From JARYGU01 sp033795365 (lineage in GTDB: Bacteria > Pseudomonadota > Alphaproteobacteria > Rhizobiales > Rhizobiaceae), in contig JARYGU010000002.1 in assembly GCA_033795365.1 (NCBI GenBank), forward strand, positions 434,001 to 498,000: 64,000 bases of DNA, read 5' to 3'. Positions 24,066-33,073 of this stretch are shown here, one piece after another. The notes beneath the pieces are model-generated. The model saw only the letters and a program-made list of their open reading frames with translations. It searched no databases and was not told where the DNA came from. Both the position numbers and the translations under genes were made by a program. Within the stretch, counting starts at the first letter, position 1; each line of letters begins with the position of its first letter.

Positions 24066-24674
24066 ATGACGATCGTTACTTCCGTCGAACAGTTGAATGC
24101 CCTCTACGGCGAGCCCGGCGAGGCGTCGCTCGTGAAGGTGACGAATTTCCTGCTGCCGGAATATCGCACGATGATCGAGGCGTCTCCCTTCATGACGCTG
24201 GCGACCGTCGGTCCCGAAGGGCTCGACTGCTCTCCGCGCGGCGACGCCGGCTCGGTCATCCATATCGAGGACGAGCGCACTTTGATGCTGCCGGATTGGC
24301 GCGGCAACAATCGTATAGATTCCTTGAGCAATATCGTGCGTGATCCGCGCGTGGCGCTTCTTTTCCTCATTCCCGGCTCCAATACGACGATGCGCATCAA
24401 CGGACGCGCCGTCGTCAGGATCGACGCGGAGCTGACGCAGCGCTTCGAGATGGACGGGCGCCACCCGCGTTCGGTCGTGGTGATCACCATCGGGGAAGTC
24501 TATTCACAATGTGCTCGCGCAGTGCTGCGCGCCGATCTCTGGAATCCGGAAAAGTTCCGCGACGTCAGATGCCTGCCGACCGTCGGCCAGATGCTCGCTT
24601 CGGCAAAGAAGGGCTTCGACGGCGATGCCTATGACCGGGAGTGGCCGGAACGGGCAGCAAAGACGATGTGGTGA
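24066..24674 (+). CDS. PPOX-class FMN-dependent flavoprotein (pyridoxamine 5'-phosphate oxidase family, MSMEG_1061 type)
   Basis: The 202-residue protein has a split-barrel flavin-binding fold: FMTLATVGPEGLDCSPRGDA (about 40-60), MLPDWRGNNRIDSLSNIVRDP, FLIPGSNTTMRINGRA, then the C-terminal EVYSQCARAVLRADLW. This matches the MSMEG_1061 subfamily. These proteins bind FMN or F420-like flavins and reduce or oxidise small molecules; this one's substrate is unknown. It lies 81 bases after the hydrolase gene and may share its transcript. Confidence 0.9.
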   Translation: MTIVTSVEQLNALYGEPGEASLVKVTNFLLPEYRTMIEASPFMTLATVGPEGLDCSPRGDAGSVIHIEDERTLMLPDWRGNNRIDSLSNIVRDPRVALLFLIPGSNTTMRINGRAVVRIDAELTQRFEMDGRHPRSVVVITIGEVYSQCARAVLRADLWNPEKFRDVRCLPTVGQMLASAKKGFDGDAYDREWPERAAKTMW

Positions 24675-24678
24675 GCGG

Positions 24679-25749
24679 CTATTTGCGGTAGATCAGCCAG
24701 CTCTTGCTGAATTCCTTTTTCATGCCGTCCTCGAAGACCATGGCGCGGTTGCGCCCGCCGCTCTTGGCACAGTAGAGCGCGATATTGGCCTTGTCGAAGA
24801 GGTCGCTCGGAGACTCCGCCTCGCAGGCCATGCAGATGCCGAGCGAGATCGTGATCGGTCCGTAGTTCACGCCGGTTTTCGAGTTCTTGAACGGCGTCGT
24901 CTCGAGCGCCATGCGGGCGCGTTCGGCGATCGCCATGACCTCATCCGCGGTATTGCCTTCGACGATCATCGCGAATTCCTCGCCGCCGGTGCGCGCGAGG
25001 AATATCTCCTTCCTGACATTGGCGCGAATGACGCCGCCGACCGAGGCGAGGATCTTGTCCCCGACCGGATAGCCGTAGATCTCGTTGATCTTCTTGAAAT
25101 AGTCCACGTCGGCGAGGACGAGCGCCGTGACGCCGCGGGTCAGCACGTTGTCGTAGGCTGCGGCGAGCTTTTCGTCAAAAGCGCGCCGGTTGCCGAGCTG
25201 GGTCAGGGAATCCGTGTTGGCGATACGCTTATATTCGTCGAGCTCGCGGCGCACGCTGTCCATTGTCATGGACTTCCGCGCGACATTGTCGACCATCGTC
25301 TGCCCTTGGGCGATGCTGTCGTCGGTCGCGGCAGTCAGGACCTCGATCGTCGTCCTGATGATGTCCAGGCTGATGTCGTGCTTGTTCCTTATGCGCGCGG
25401 ACGTTTCGTCCAGGAGCCGGTTGTAGCTTTCGAGCGAAACCTGCTCCTGCTTCAGGAGATGGAGCAGGCCTTCCAGCTCGGTTGCGATCCTTGCATGGGC
25501 GCCGTCGACCGCGGCTGCGCGATGATGGTGGCCGAGATATTGGCTGCCGATCGTGTCCAGCTCCTCCTGCGAGGCCTTCCGGCCGAGAGAGGCGATTTCG
25601 CGCGTGAGCTTCGGGTTGGAGCCGATATAGGCTTCGTAGAACAGCTCGTAATTCCGGGGAATTGCCGCAACCCCCATGACGCGCATCGCATAGGTCACCT
25701 GGCCCGCTATGTCAGGCACCTGGGCCTTTCCCCCGACTGCCGTGTTCAT
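24679..25749 (-). CDS. GGDEF-domain diguanylate cyclase
   Basis: I choose ATG 25749 (356 residues), which has AGGAGCGGAG directly upstream; the frame extends to a TTG at 25776. The N-terminal part is a helical, possibly coiled-coil input region of the type seen in many rhizobial GGDEF proteins (YAMRVMGVAAIPRNYELFYEAY). No membrane segment is visible. The GGDEF domain starts at TDSLTQLGNRRAF (about residue 185) and has an active-site GGEEF. The inhibitory I-site position reads RKEI instead of RxxD, so product inhibition may be lost. It should make cyclic di-GMP. Confidence 0.93.
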   Translation of the reverse strand: MNTAVGGKAQVPDIAGQVTYAMRVMGVAAIPRNYELFYEAYIGSNPKLTREIASLGRKASQEELDTIGSQYLGHHHRAAAVDGAHARIATELEGLLHLLKQEQVSLESYNRLLDETSARIRNKHDISLDIIRTTIEVLTAATDDSIAQGQTMVDNVARKSMTMDSVRRELDEYKRIANTDSLTQLGNRRAFDEKLAAAYDNVLTRGVTALVLADVDYFKKINEIYGYPVGDKILASVGGVIRANVRKEIFLARTGGEEFAMIVEGNTADEVMAIAERARMALETTPFKNSKTGVNYGPITISLGICMACEAESPSDLFDKANIALYCAKSGGRNRAMVFEDGMKKEFSKSWLIYRK

Positions 25750-25845
25750 TCTCCGCTCCTGATCGCGATCGCTCAAGATGCCTAAAATTACGGAGAAAGG
25801 ATTGGCGAAGAATTAACGTTCGTGCGGGTGGCTGCCGTGAGACGG

Positions 25846-25874
25846 AAAAGGCCGCAGGATCGGGTCCTGCGGCC
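25846..25874 (-). terminator. Rho-independent terminator of fumC
   Basis: On the minus strand, 28 bases after the fumC stop, the stem GGCCGCAGGA / TCCTGCGGCC (10 bp, 5-base loop) is followed by TTTTCC. Confidence 0.85.
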
Positions 25875-25902
25875 TTTCCGGTCTGTTTCAGGCTGCCGGC
25901 CC

Positions 25903-27294
25903 TTAGCCGGGCATGATCATCTTTTCCGGGCGAACGACCTCGTCGAACTCCTCGTTCGTCACGTAACCGCCGCCGACGGCCTCTTCGCGCAGCGTGGTTC
26001 CGTTCTTGTGGGCGGTCTTGGCGATCTTGGCGGCATTGTCGTAGCCGATCTTCGGCGCCAATGCCGTCACGAGCATCAGCGAGCGGTCGAGTGCCGCCTT
26101 GATATTGTCCTCGCGCGCCTCGATGCCGGCGACGCAGTTGTCGGTGAACGAGATTGCCGCATCCGACAGGAGCTGCACGGACTGGAGGAAGTTGTAGGCC
26201 ATCAGCGGATTGTAGACGTTGAGCTCGAAATGGCCCTGGCTGCCGGCAAAGGTCAATGCCGCGTGATTGCCGAAGACCTGGACGCAGACCTGGGTCAAAG
26301 CCTCGCATTGCGTCGGGTTGACCTTGCCCGGCATGATCGAGGAACCCGGCTCGTTTTCCGGCAGCGAGAGCTCGCCAAGGCCGGAGCGGGGGCCGGAGCC
26401 GAGAAAGCGGATGTCGTTGGCGATTTTGAAGAGCGCCGCGGCGGTCGCATTGATGGCGCCGTGGGAGAAGACCATCGAGTCATGCGCCGCGAGCGCCTCG
26501 AACTTGTTGGGAGCGCTCTTGAAATCGATGCCGGTGATCCTGGCGATCTCCGCGGCGACCTTCTCCGCAAAGCCGACGGGGGCATTAAGGCCGGTCCCGA
26601 CGGCGGTGCCCCCCTGTGCAAGCTCGCACAGGCCCGGCAACGTCATCTCGATGCGCTTGATCGAGGAGGCGACCTGGGCGGCATAACCGGAGAATTCCTG
26701 CCCGAGAGTAAGGGGAGTGGCGTCCTGCGTGTGCGTACGCCCGATCTTGATGATGTGCTCGAAAGCCTTCACCTTGGCTTCGAGCGCGGCATGGAGATGC
26801 TTCAGCGCCGGAAGCAGATCGTGCACGATGCGTTCGGCGCAGGCGATGTGCATCGCCGTCGGATAGGTGTCGTTCGACGACTGGCTCATATTGACGTGAT
26901 CGTTCGGATGGACAGGCTTTTTCGAACCCATCTCGCCGCCGAGCATCTCGATCGCCCGGTTGGAGATCACCTCGTTGGCGTTCATGTTCGACTGTGTTCC
27001 CGAGCCGGTCTGCCAGACGACCAGGGGAAAATGCTCGTCGAGCCTGCCGTCGATCACGTCCTGCGCGGCGGCGACGATCGCTTCTCCGAGCTTGGGATCG
27101 AGCCGGCCGAGCTCCATATTGGCGCGCGCGGCGGCCTGCTTGACGATGCCGAGCGCCCGCACGACGGAAAGCGGCTGTTTCTCCCAGCCGATCTTGAAAT
27201 TGCCGAGCGAGCGCTGCGCCTGCGCGCCCCAATAGCGGCTGCTGTCGACCTCAATGGGGCCGAAGGTGTCTGTTTCCGTGCGCGTTGAAGTCAT
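25903..27294 (-). CDS. fumC: Class II fumarate hydratase
   Basis: The 463-residue product is typical of FumC. It contains TETDTFGPIEVDSSRYWGAQ at the N-terminus, the substrate-binding TGSGTQSNMNANEV, HPNDHVNMSQSSNDTYPTAM around 130, and the superfamily signature GSSIMPGKVNPTQCEA at about 318. It interconverts fumarate and malate in the TCA cycle without an iron-sulfur cluster. It is a single gene with its own terminator. Confidence 0.97.
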   Translation of the reverse strand: MTSTRTETDTFGPIEVDSSRYWGAQAQRSLGNFKIGWEKQPLSVVRALGIVKQAAARANMELGRLDPKLGEAIVAAAQDVIDGRLDEHFPLVVWQTGSGTQSNMNANEVISNRAIEMLGGEMGSKKPVHPNDHVNMSQSSNDTYPTAMHIACAERIVHDLLPALKHLHAALEAKVKAFEHIIKIGRTHTQDATPLTLGQEFSGYAAQVASSIKRIEMTLPGLCELAQGGTAVGTGLNAPVGFAEKVAAEIARITGIDFKSAPNKFEALAAHDSMVFSHGAINATAAALFKIANDIRFLGSGPRSGLGELSLPENEPGSSIMPGKVNPTQCEALTQVCVQVFGNHAALTFAGSQGHFELNVYNPLMAYNFLQSVQLLSDAAISFTDNCVAGIEAREDNIKAALDRSLMLVTALAPKIGYDNAAKIAKTAHKNGTTLREEAVGGGYVTNEEFDEVVRPEKMIMPG

Positions 27295-27852
27295 CTCGTT
27301 TCCCGCTTGTGGCCATGCGTCTCATGCGTGTGACCGCTGCCGCCGCATGGGATGCGGAGCGGCCGGCCGGCGTGAAACCCGCAGCGAGGCGAGCCGTGCC
27401 GGGACGGTGAGTTCGGGCCATTCTGTTGCCCGCCCGGGAGCCGCTTGTAAAGAGGCGAGTGGGCGATGCGAGGGCCGATGCGGCTTAAAATCGATTTGGG
27501 CGAATCGGAATCCGAAGCCGTTCTGGTTTGCGTGGCGGCACGGCAGTCGCGACTCGGGTCTTGTGTCCTTTGCGCCACAACCGCCGGTGAGTTTTTTCCC
27601 TCCATCCGCCCGGTCGCTGCCGTGGTCGTGCACAGGCGCCGGTCGTCGTGCGGAAATCCTCTCGCTATTTCAATTTTCTACGCAGCCGGCTATCCGCGGT
27701 GGGGCTCACGGCTTTGTGAAAGAGGCTCCTTGCGCAGAGCGGGCCGCCGTTTCCTTTTCATTCACCATCCTTTCTTATAGTTTACCGGCCTGCTGGTTCG
27801 GGCGCCGCCAGAAAGCCGCATTGCAGCGGCCATACGGGGATTGGACATACTT
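27295..27852. other. Long non-coding gap between fumC and the L,D-transpeptidase gene
   Basis: This 558-base divergent region holds the promoters of both genes. I see a palindrome AAATCGATTT (27488-27497) nested in a wider inverted repeat (CGGCTT at 27481-27486, AAGCCG at 27515-27520). Short open frames on both strands lack ribosome sites or family resemblance. No RNA gene is recognisable. Confidence 0.6.
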
Positions 27853-29766
27853 ATGAAGCTTTCGAAGACTGCGGCCCTGGCCGCATTGATGATTTCCTGC
27901 GCGATCACCACACTCGATGCAAAGCCCGCCCAAGCCGGCAATCTGACGCTGGTGGATATCCTGTTCGGCAAGCGGAACAGAGAGCCGCAGCCGGAGGCGC
28001 TTCCAGGCGTTTCCTCCGCCAGGGAAAGAGGGTTTCCCTCCGCCAGGGAAGGGGCCGCCGGCGAGAAAAGGCTTTCCAAGCCGCTGCCGCGCGTTACGGG
28101 TCCGCGCTACTACACTTATAAGGCCGACGCGCTGAAGCGGATTTCGCTTGCCGGGCTTGCCGATCCGATGATGACCGGTTCGACCGAGGAAAGCACGCAG
28201 CCGACGGCGGCAAATCCACACGCGGAAATCCATTCCAGGCTCGCCGAAGTCGATGTGAGGGCGCTTGCCGAAAGCGCCAGGGCCGTCGAGGACTATTATT
28301 CGCAGAACAACCGGCTGATCTGGGTCGACGACAAGGGCGTCAACGAGAAGGCCCGCGCTGCCTTGCGCGTTCTCGCCGATGCGGGCTCGGTCGGGCTCGA
28401 CCCCGAGGACTATGCGGTCGACCTGCCTTCGACGGAGGCAGCCGATTCCGATCCGGCTGCCCACAGCAGGGCGCTGGCCGCGTTCGAGGTCAGGCTTTCC
28501 GCCGCAGTCGCCACCTATGTGCTGGACGCCGTGCGCGGGCGGATCGATCCGAACAGGATTTCCGGCTATCACGATTTCAAGAGAAAGACCGTCAACCTTC
28601 CAGGCGCGCTGAAGATCATTTCGCTGAGCCCGGACATTGCGGCCTATCTGGAAAGCCGGTCTCCGTCCGGCAGCCATTTCGCCGCGCTGAAAGCCGAGCT
28701 CGCCGCATTGAAGGCAAGCGGGGATGTCTCCGAAAAGATCACGATTGCGGAAGGCACGCTGCTGAAGCCCGGCCAGAGCAGCCCGGAGATGGCGAACATC
28801 GTCAAGGGCATCGCCGCGCACGGATCCGATGCGCTGAAGGCGGAGCATTCGCTGACGATTTCCAGCTATCAGGGCACGCCGGACTACACGCCGGAGCTCG
28901 TCTCGCTCGTGGAGGGCTTCCAGAAGGAAAACGGCCTTAAGCCGGACGGCATCGTCGGCCAGGCTTCCATCCGCAAGCTGACGGGTGGAGAAACGACGGG
29001 CGGCAAGATTTCCAAGGTCGAGATCGCCATGGAGCAGGCGCGCTGGCTTCCCGCCGAACTCGGAGAGCGCTACGTCTTCATCAACCAGCCGGCCTACATG
29101 GTCTATTATCACGAGAAGGGCGAAGAGCAGTTCTCGATGCGCACGGTGGTCGGTTCGAAATCGAACCAGACCTATTTCTTCGAGGAAGAGATCCAGACGG
29201 TCGAGTTCAATCCCTATTGGGGCGTGCCGCAGTCGATCATCATCAACGAGATGCTGCCGAAGCTCAGATCCGATCCATCCTATCTCGACCGCATGGGATA
29301 TGAGGTCGCCGTCAACGGACGCGCGGTGCCTTCGTCGGCGGTCAACTGGTACGGCTCGACGAGCGGGGTTTCCGTCCGCCAGCCGCCGAGCGGCGACAAT
29401 GCGCTCGGCGAATTGAAGATCCTGTTCCCGAACAGTCATGCGATCTATATGCACGACACGCCCTCGAAGAGCTTCTTCAAGCGCGACATGCGGGCGCTGA
29501 GCCATGGCTGCGTCCGGCTGGCCGAGCCGCGGCGCATGGCGGCGGCGGTGCTCGGCACGAGCGTGGAGAAGGTCGGCGAAGAGATCGCAAAGGGACGCAA
29601 CAAGGGCGTTACCGTGCCGGAGCGTATCCCGATCTACATCGCCTATTTCACGGCTTGGCCGAACAAGGACGGCAAGGTGGAATATTTCAACGACGTCTAC
29701 GATCGCGACGCCTATATGAGGAAGGCGCTCGATGTCACGCGCGCCGCACGGCACGCGCAGGGCTGA
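27853..29766 (+). CDS. L,D-transpeptidase (YcbB/LdtD-like)
   Basis: ATG 27853 gives 637 residues; an in-frame TTG at 27841 is less likely. The layout is a signal peptide (MKLSKTAALAALMISCAITT, to about residue 30), a low-complexity linker, and the scaffold domain of YcbB-type enzymes (about 90-330). A peptidoglycan-binding helix bundle follows (LVEGFQKENGLKPDGIVGQASI, about 352-375). The YkuD catalytic domain ends in HDTPSKSFFKRDMRALSHGC, where His551 and Cys553 of SHGCVRL are the active site. It should form 3-3 cross-links or attach proteins to peptidoglycan in the periplasm. Monocistronic. Confidence 0.94.
   Translation: MKLSKTAALAALMISCAITTLDAKPAQAGNLTLVDILFGKRNREPQPEALPGVSSARERGFPSAREGAAGEKRLSKPLPRVTGPRYYTYKADALKRISLAGLADPMMTGSTEESTQPTAANPHAEIHSRLAEVDVRALAESARAVEDYYSQNNRLIWVDDKGVNEKARAALRVLADAGSVGLDPEDYAVDLPSTEAADSDPAAHSRALAAFEVRLSAAVATYVLDAVRGRIDPNRISGYHDFKRKTVNLPGALKIISLSPDIAAYLESRSPSGSHFAALKAELAALKASGDVSEKITIAEGTLLKPGQSSPEMANIVKGIAAHGSDALKAEHSLTISSYQGTPDYTPELVSLVEGFQKENGLKPDGIVGQASIRKLTGGETTGGKISKVEIAMEQARWLPAELGERYVFINQPAYMVYYHEKGEEQFSMRTVVGSKSNQTYFFEEEIQTVEFNPYWGVPQSIIINEMLPKLRSDPSYLDRMGYEVAVNGRAVPSSAVNWYGSTSGVSVRQPPSGDNALGELKILFPNSHAIYMHDTPSKSFFKRDMRALSHGCVRLAEPRRMAAAVLGTSVEKVGEEIAKGRNKGVTVPERIPIYIAYFTAWPNKDGKVEYFNDVYDRDAYMRKALDVTRAARHAQG
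28013..28050 (+). repeat. 24-base-period tandem duplication inside the L,D-transpeptidase gene
   Basis: CCTCCGCCAGGGAA occurs at 28013-28026 and again at 28037-28050, giving SSARERGF-PSAREGAA in the linker behind the signal peptide. Each copy is also a small inverted repeat. It is in frame and lies outside the catalytic domains. Confidence 0.6.
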
Positions 29767-29805
29767 ACCCCGGCGGGTTGCATTGCGTTAGTTCCTAGAA
29801 AAACG

Positions 29806-29827
29806 TCAGGCGGCAAGAGCTGCCTGA
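29806..29827. repeat. Stem-loop after the L,D-transpeptidase gene
   Basis: TCAGGCGGC, loop AAGA, GCTGCCTGA forms a 9-bp stem with one G-T pair. The A-run lies upstream on the plus strand, so the T-tract (TTTTT) exists only for minus-strand transcripts, although no minus-strand gene leads into it. It may still mark the 3' end of the transpeptidase mRNA. Confidence 0.45.
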
Positions 29828-29894
29828 CCGAACGGGAAAGTGTCTCCGGGCGTTTAGATCGCCGAGCCGCATCCAAACCCTGCGGAGTGAAGCC

Positions 29895-30647
29895 GTGAGC
29901 GCAGGCACCGCGAAATCCGATCTGGATCTTCTGGCAATCGACATCGCATCCACGTTCCGGCTTTCCAGATCCGGCCGTATCCTGCGCGAAAACGACCCCG
30001 AGCGGTCGACCGGTCCCCTGGTGTTTTTCGCCGGCTGCGCGCAGGGCAATCTGGTCCATGTCCATGACCGTGTGCCCGAGGAAGCGGCAGTGCAGGTTTT
30101 CGAGCTTCTCGGGCGGGAGCCGCCATGGCTCGATCCCGGCAGCGAGCCTGCGGCCCTTGCTCGGGTATTGAAGGTGCTGGAGGGGTATTTCCCGGCAATG
30201 CCGGTGAGGCCGTCGGTGATCTATCATCTTACCCGGCAACCGGCTGCCCCGGACGATCTCCGTTTCGTATGCAGCGGCACCGCCGCGGGAAACATTCTTC
30301 TCGAAAGCCTCGATGAGGCCGGATTGCGGGAGCATCTGGCGGATGCCGGATTCGCGGGGCCAGCCGATTTCTGGGCGCCGTGGTGCGCCGTCCTCGAAGG
30401 GCGGACGATCATCTCCATCGCCTTTTCCGCCCGTCTCGGCGAACATGGCGCGGAGGTCGGGGTCTACACATTTTCGCAATGGCGTTCGATGGGGCTCGCT
30501 GCCGCCGCGACGGCGAAATGGACCTCGCATCCCGATCTGGCGGGACGGGAGCTCTTTTACAGCGCCTCGACTGAGAATGCGTCGTCGCAACGCGTGGCCG
30601 CAAGGCTCGGCCTGCGCCGTTTCGCGGCCGGGCTGAGGATCGGCTAG
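29895..30647 (+). CDS. GNAT family N-acetyltransferase (FR47-like)
   Basis: A GTG at 29895, 7 bases after GGAG, starts a 250-residue protein. The C-terminal half has GNAT features: AWCAV-type strand region WAPWCAVLEGRTIISIAFS, then GVYTFSQWRSMGLAAAATAK (the acetyl-CoA loop) and SASTENASSQRVAARLGLRR at the end, the usual 'N-x-x-S-x-x-v-a-x-k-l-G' helix. The N-terminal half is less conserved. Substrate unknown. Its TAG stop is embedded in CTAG, shared with the gph stop on the other strand. Confidence 0.82.
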   Translation: MSAGTAKSDLDLLAIDIASTFRLSRSGRILRENDPERSTGPLVFFAGCAQGNLVHVHDRVPEEAAVQVFELLGREPPWLDPGSEPAALARVLKVLEGYFPAMPVRPSVIYHLTRQPAAPDDLRFVCSGTAAGNILLESLDEAGLREHLADAGFAGPADFWAPWCAVLEGRTIISIAFSARLGEHGAEVGVYTFSQWRSMGLAAAATAKWTSHPDLAGRELFYSASTENASSQRVAARLGLRRFAAGLRIG

Positions 30648-31360
30648 ATGCCCGATGCCTGGCTGTCGGCACCCAGTTCCCGGCTGCCCTGAGCGATCAG
30701 GCGCTCCACCAGGGCAGGCGTCAGTTCGTCGAAGCGGTCGACGACGTGATCCGGCGAGAGCGAGGCGATCGGCACGTCCGAATAGCCGAACGGGACGCCG
30801 ATCGAGGGAATGGCGGCATTGCGGGCGACGAGAATGTCGTTGAGGCTGTCGCCGATCATCACGGTGCGCCGGGGATCGCCTTCGGCAAGGCGGACGGTGC
30901 CGAGCAGATGCCCGGCATCGGGTTTGCGCACCGCGAATGTGTCGCCGCCCGTTATGGCTGCAAAACGCGACGAGATGCCAAGACCTTCGATCAGGCGCTT
31001 CGCAAGCATTTCCATCTTGTTGGTGCAGACGGCAAGGCGATAGCCCGCGGCGGACAGCCGGTCCATCGCGGCGAGAAGGCCGGGATACGGCGCCGAGACG
31101 CCAGGCATGCCGGAGGCGTAATGATCGACGAACACGCCGATCATGCGCCGATGATCCTCATCGGAAAGCTCGCGGCCGCGCAGCGCGAAGGCTCGCTGGA
31201 TCATGACCTGGGCGCCATGTCCGACCAGATAGGTGAGATCCTCGTAGCCGACGGGCTCGAGCCCTTCCATGCCGATCGTATGATTGAGACTTGCGACAAG
31301 ATCGGCCGCGGTGTCGATCAGCGTTCCGTCGAGATCGAAGACAACGAGAGGAGAGAGCAC
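30644..31360 (-). CDS. gph: Phosphoglycolate phosphatase (HAD superfamily)
   Basis: The 238-residue protein has the HAD motifs: FDLDGTLIDTAADL (motif I, residues 8-21), VCTNKMEML (motif II region), a motif III lysine in AVRKPDAGHLL, and MIGDSLNDILVARNA (motif IV). It fits Gph, which removes the phosphate from 2-phosphoglycolate formed in DNA repair or by Rubisco-type chemistry. HAD phosphatases are broad, so the exact substrate is a family-based call. The gene ends tail to tail with the GNAT gene and is divergent from rpiA. Confidence 0.88.
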   Translation of the reverse strand: MLSPLVVFDLDGTLIDTAADLVASLNHTIGMEGLEPVGYEDLTYLVGHGAQVMIQRAFALRGRELSDEDHRRMIGVFVDHYASGMPGVSAPYPGLLAAMDRLSAAGYRLAVCTNKMEMLAKRLIEGLGISSRFAAITGGDTFAVRKPDAGHLLGTVRLAEGDPRRTVMIGDSLNDILVARNAAIPSIGVPFGYSDVPIASLSPDHVVDRFDELTPALVERLIAQGSRELGADSQASGI

Positions 31361-31677
31361 GCGATAACCTCATGGCGCAAGACAGGTCCGGTCCATCCGG
31401 TAAGCGATGGCGAGGAGAATTGCAATCATATCTCCCGACGCGCGGCCGGCATCCTGCGGGGGAATCGGCGGTTGAACGGTTTTTGACTTTACGTTTGCGG
31501 CGGAGGGCGTGTAAGAACGCCTACCGGAATTGCCGAGGGAGACGCCCTGAAGAAGCGTCCGGCAACGATCGGAACCGCGTTCCCCGAATATGCGCGGGCT
31601 CCGGTACTTGAATTGCACAACTCCGTCCAGGCCGTTTCCGGCCGCGGGGCTCGTGCGCTGAAGGGAGCAGGTGGCGC
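31361..31677. other. Non-coding gap between gph and rpiA
   Basis: This 317-base divergent region contains a TTGACT hexamer at about 31483 reading toward rpiA, but no matching -10 at 16-18 bases. Nothing else was recognised. Confidence 0.5.
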
Positions 31678-32397
31678 ATGGACGCCCGGGAAATGAAGGT
31701 CAAGGCTGCCGAGGCCGCGCTGGCCTATGTCGAGGACGGCATGCGGCTCGGTATCGGCACCGGATCGACGGCGGAAGAGTTCGTGCGGCTTCTCGCCGAG
31801 AAGGTGGCCGATGGATTGAGGGTCGAAGGCGTGCCCACTTCGGAGCGCACCGCAAGGCTCTGCCTCGATCTCGGCATCACGTTGAAGTCGCTCGACGAAC
31901 TGCCGGAGCTGGATTTGACGATCGACGGGGCCGACGAGGTGGACGGGGAGCTTCGCCTCATCAAAGGCGGGGGTGGCGCGCTGCTTCGCGAGAAGATCGT
32001 CGCAAGCGCCTCGAGCCGTATGATCGTCATCGCCGACGAGACCAAGGTCGTCGGCACGCTCGGCGCGTTCAAGCTTCCGATCGAGGTCAATCCGTTCGGC
32101 CTGGCGGCGACGCGTATCGCCGTCGAGAAATGTGCCGCCCGCCTTGGACTTTCGGGGTCAATCGAGGTGCGCCGCTCCGGTGACGGAAACTACATGACGG
32201 ACGGCGGACACTACATCCTCGATGCATCTTTTGGCCGCATTCCTGATGCAGATGCGCTGGCCAATGCGTTAAACTTTATACCCGGCGTCGTGGAACACGG
32301 GCTTTTCATCAATCTGGCGTCGCTCGCCATCATTGCCGGTCCGGCGGGTGCGCGCACGCTCACGGTAAAAGAACAGACAGGAGCACTGACCTCATGA
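31678..32397 (+). CDS. rpiA: Ribose-5-phosphate isomerase A
   Basis: The 239-residue product has the RpiA motifs GIGTGSTAEEF (about 25-35), LDLTIDGADEVDGELRLIKG (with the catalytic acids, about 79-98) and GGGGALLREKIVA. It interconverts ribose 5-phosphate and ribulose 5-phosphate in the pentose phosphate pathway. Its stop overlaps the start of the DUF2059 gene as ATGA, so the two are translationally coupled. Confidence 0.97.
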   Translation: MDAREMKVKAAEAALAYVEDGMRLGIGTGSTAEEFVRLLAEKVADGLRVEGVPTSERTARLCLDLGITLKSLDELPELDLTIDGADEVDGELRLIKGGGGALLREKIVASASSRMIVIADETKVVGTLGAFKLPIEVNPFGLAATRIAVEKCAARLGLSGSIEVRRSGDGNYMTDGGHYILDASFGRIPDADALANALNFIPGVVEHGLFINLASLAIIAGPAGARTLTVKEQTGALTS

Positions 32398-32942
32398 TCA
32401 CCTTTGCTGGTTTCGGCCGGACCATTGCTGCAACTCTCATCCTCTCGGCCGGGCTTGTCGGTGCCGTCAAGGCGCAGGACGCGACCGAAGAGCAGATCAA
32501 GGCAGCTCGCGCGACCATCGATGCACTGGGCGTCACCTCCAATTTCGACGGCGTCCTGCCGAATATCGCGGAACGCCTGAAGGGAACGCTGATCCAGGCT
32601 TCGCCGAACTATCAGGAACTCATCAACGCCACCGTGGACGAGCAGGCGCTTGCGCTGGCCCCGCGCCGCGCCGATCTCGAGCGCGAGGCTGCCAATATCT
32701 ATGCCAAGACCTTCACCGTGGAAGAGCTGAAGGCGATCGCCGATTTCTACGGCTCGCCGGTCGGCCAGAAGCTTCTGAAGGACGGGCCGATCGCGGCGCG
32801 CGAACTGATCAAGGCCGCCGACATCTGGGCAGCCGGAATTTCCCGCGACCTCGCCGTCGAAAGCGACAAGAAGCTCGAAGCGACGATCGGGGCGCAGATC
32901 AATGCCGGCGAGCAGCAGACCGAGACGCCGACACAGCAGTAA
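32394..32942 (+). CDS. DUF2059 exported protein
   Basis: The product has 182 residues, with a signal peptide (MITFAGFGRTIAATLILSAG, cleavage near VKAQ) and a DUF2059 domain: YQELINATVDEQALALAPRR, TFTVEELKAIADFYGSPVGQ. Function unknown; it is presumably periplasmic. The four-base overlap with rpiA is conserved-looking operon organisation. It ends at a strong terminator 27 bases on. Confidence 0.92.
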   Translation: MITFAGFGRTIAATLILSAGLVGAVKAQDATEEQIKAARATIDALGVTSNFDGVLPNIAERLKGTLIQASPNYQELINATVDEQALALAPRRADLEREAANIYAKTFTVEELKAIADFYGSPVGQKLLKDGPIAARELIKAADIWAAGISRDLAVESDKKLEATIGAQINAGEQQTETPTQQ

Positions 32943-32968
32943 GGCCAAGGGGTGGATATCATCTGCGG

Positions 32969-32998
32969 GCGCGGGGAGTTTTTCCCGCGCCTTTCTTG
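32969..32998 (+). terminator. Rho-independent terminator of rpiA-DUF2059
   Basis: Stem GGCGCGGG / CCCGCGCC (8 bp, 8-base loop) is followed by TTTCTT, 27 bases after the DUF2059 stop. Confidence 0.8.
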
Positions 32999-33073
32999 TT
33001 GGGGGAGTGCTGTCCTGCGTCTAATCCTTTCAGTCGAATAGCGGCGTGCCGGCCGCGGACGTAAATTCCAGCG

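Noticed and set aside
27775..29754. 659-codon minus-strand open frame across the L,D-transpeptidase gene
   Set aside because: The plus-strand gene has a signal peptide and the SHGCVRL active site; the minus frame is a shadow.
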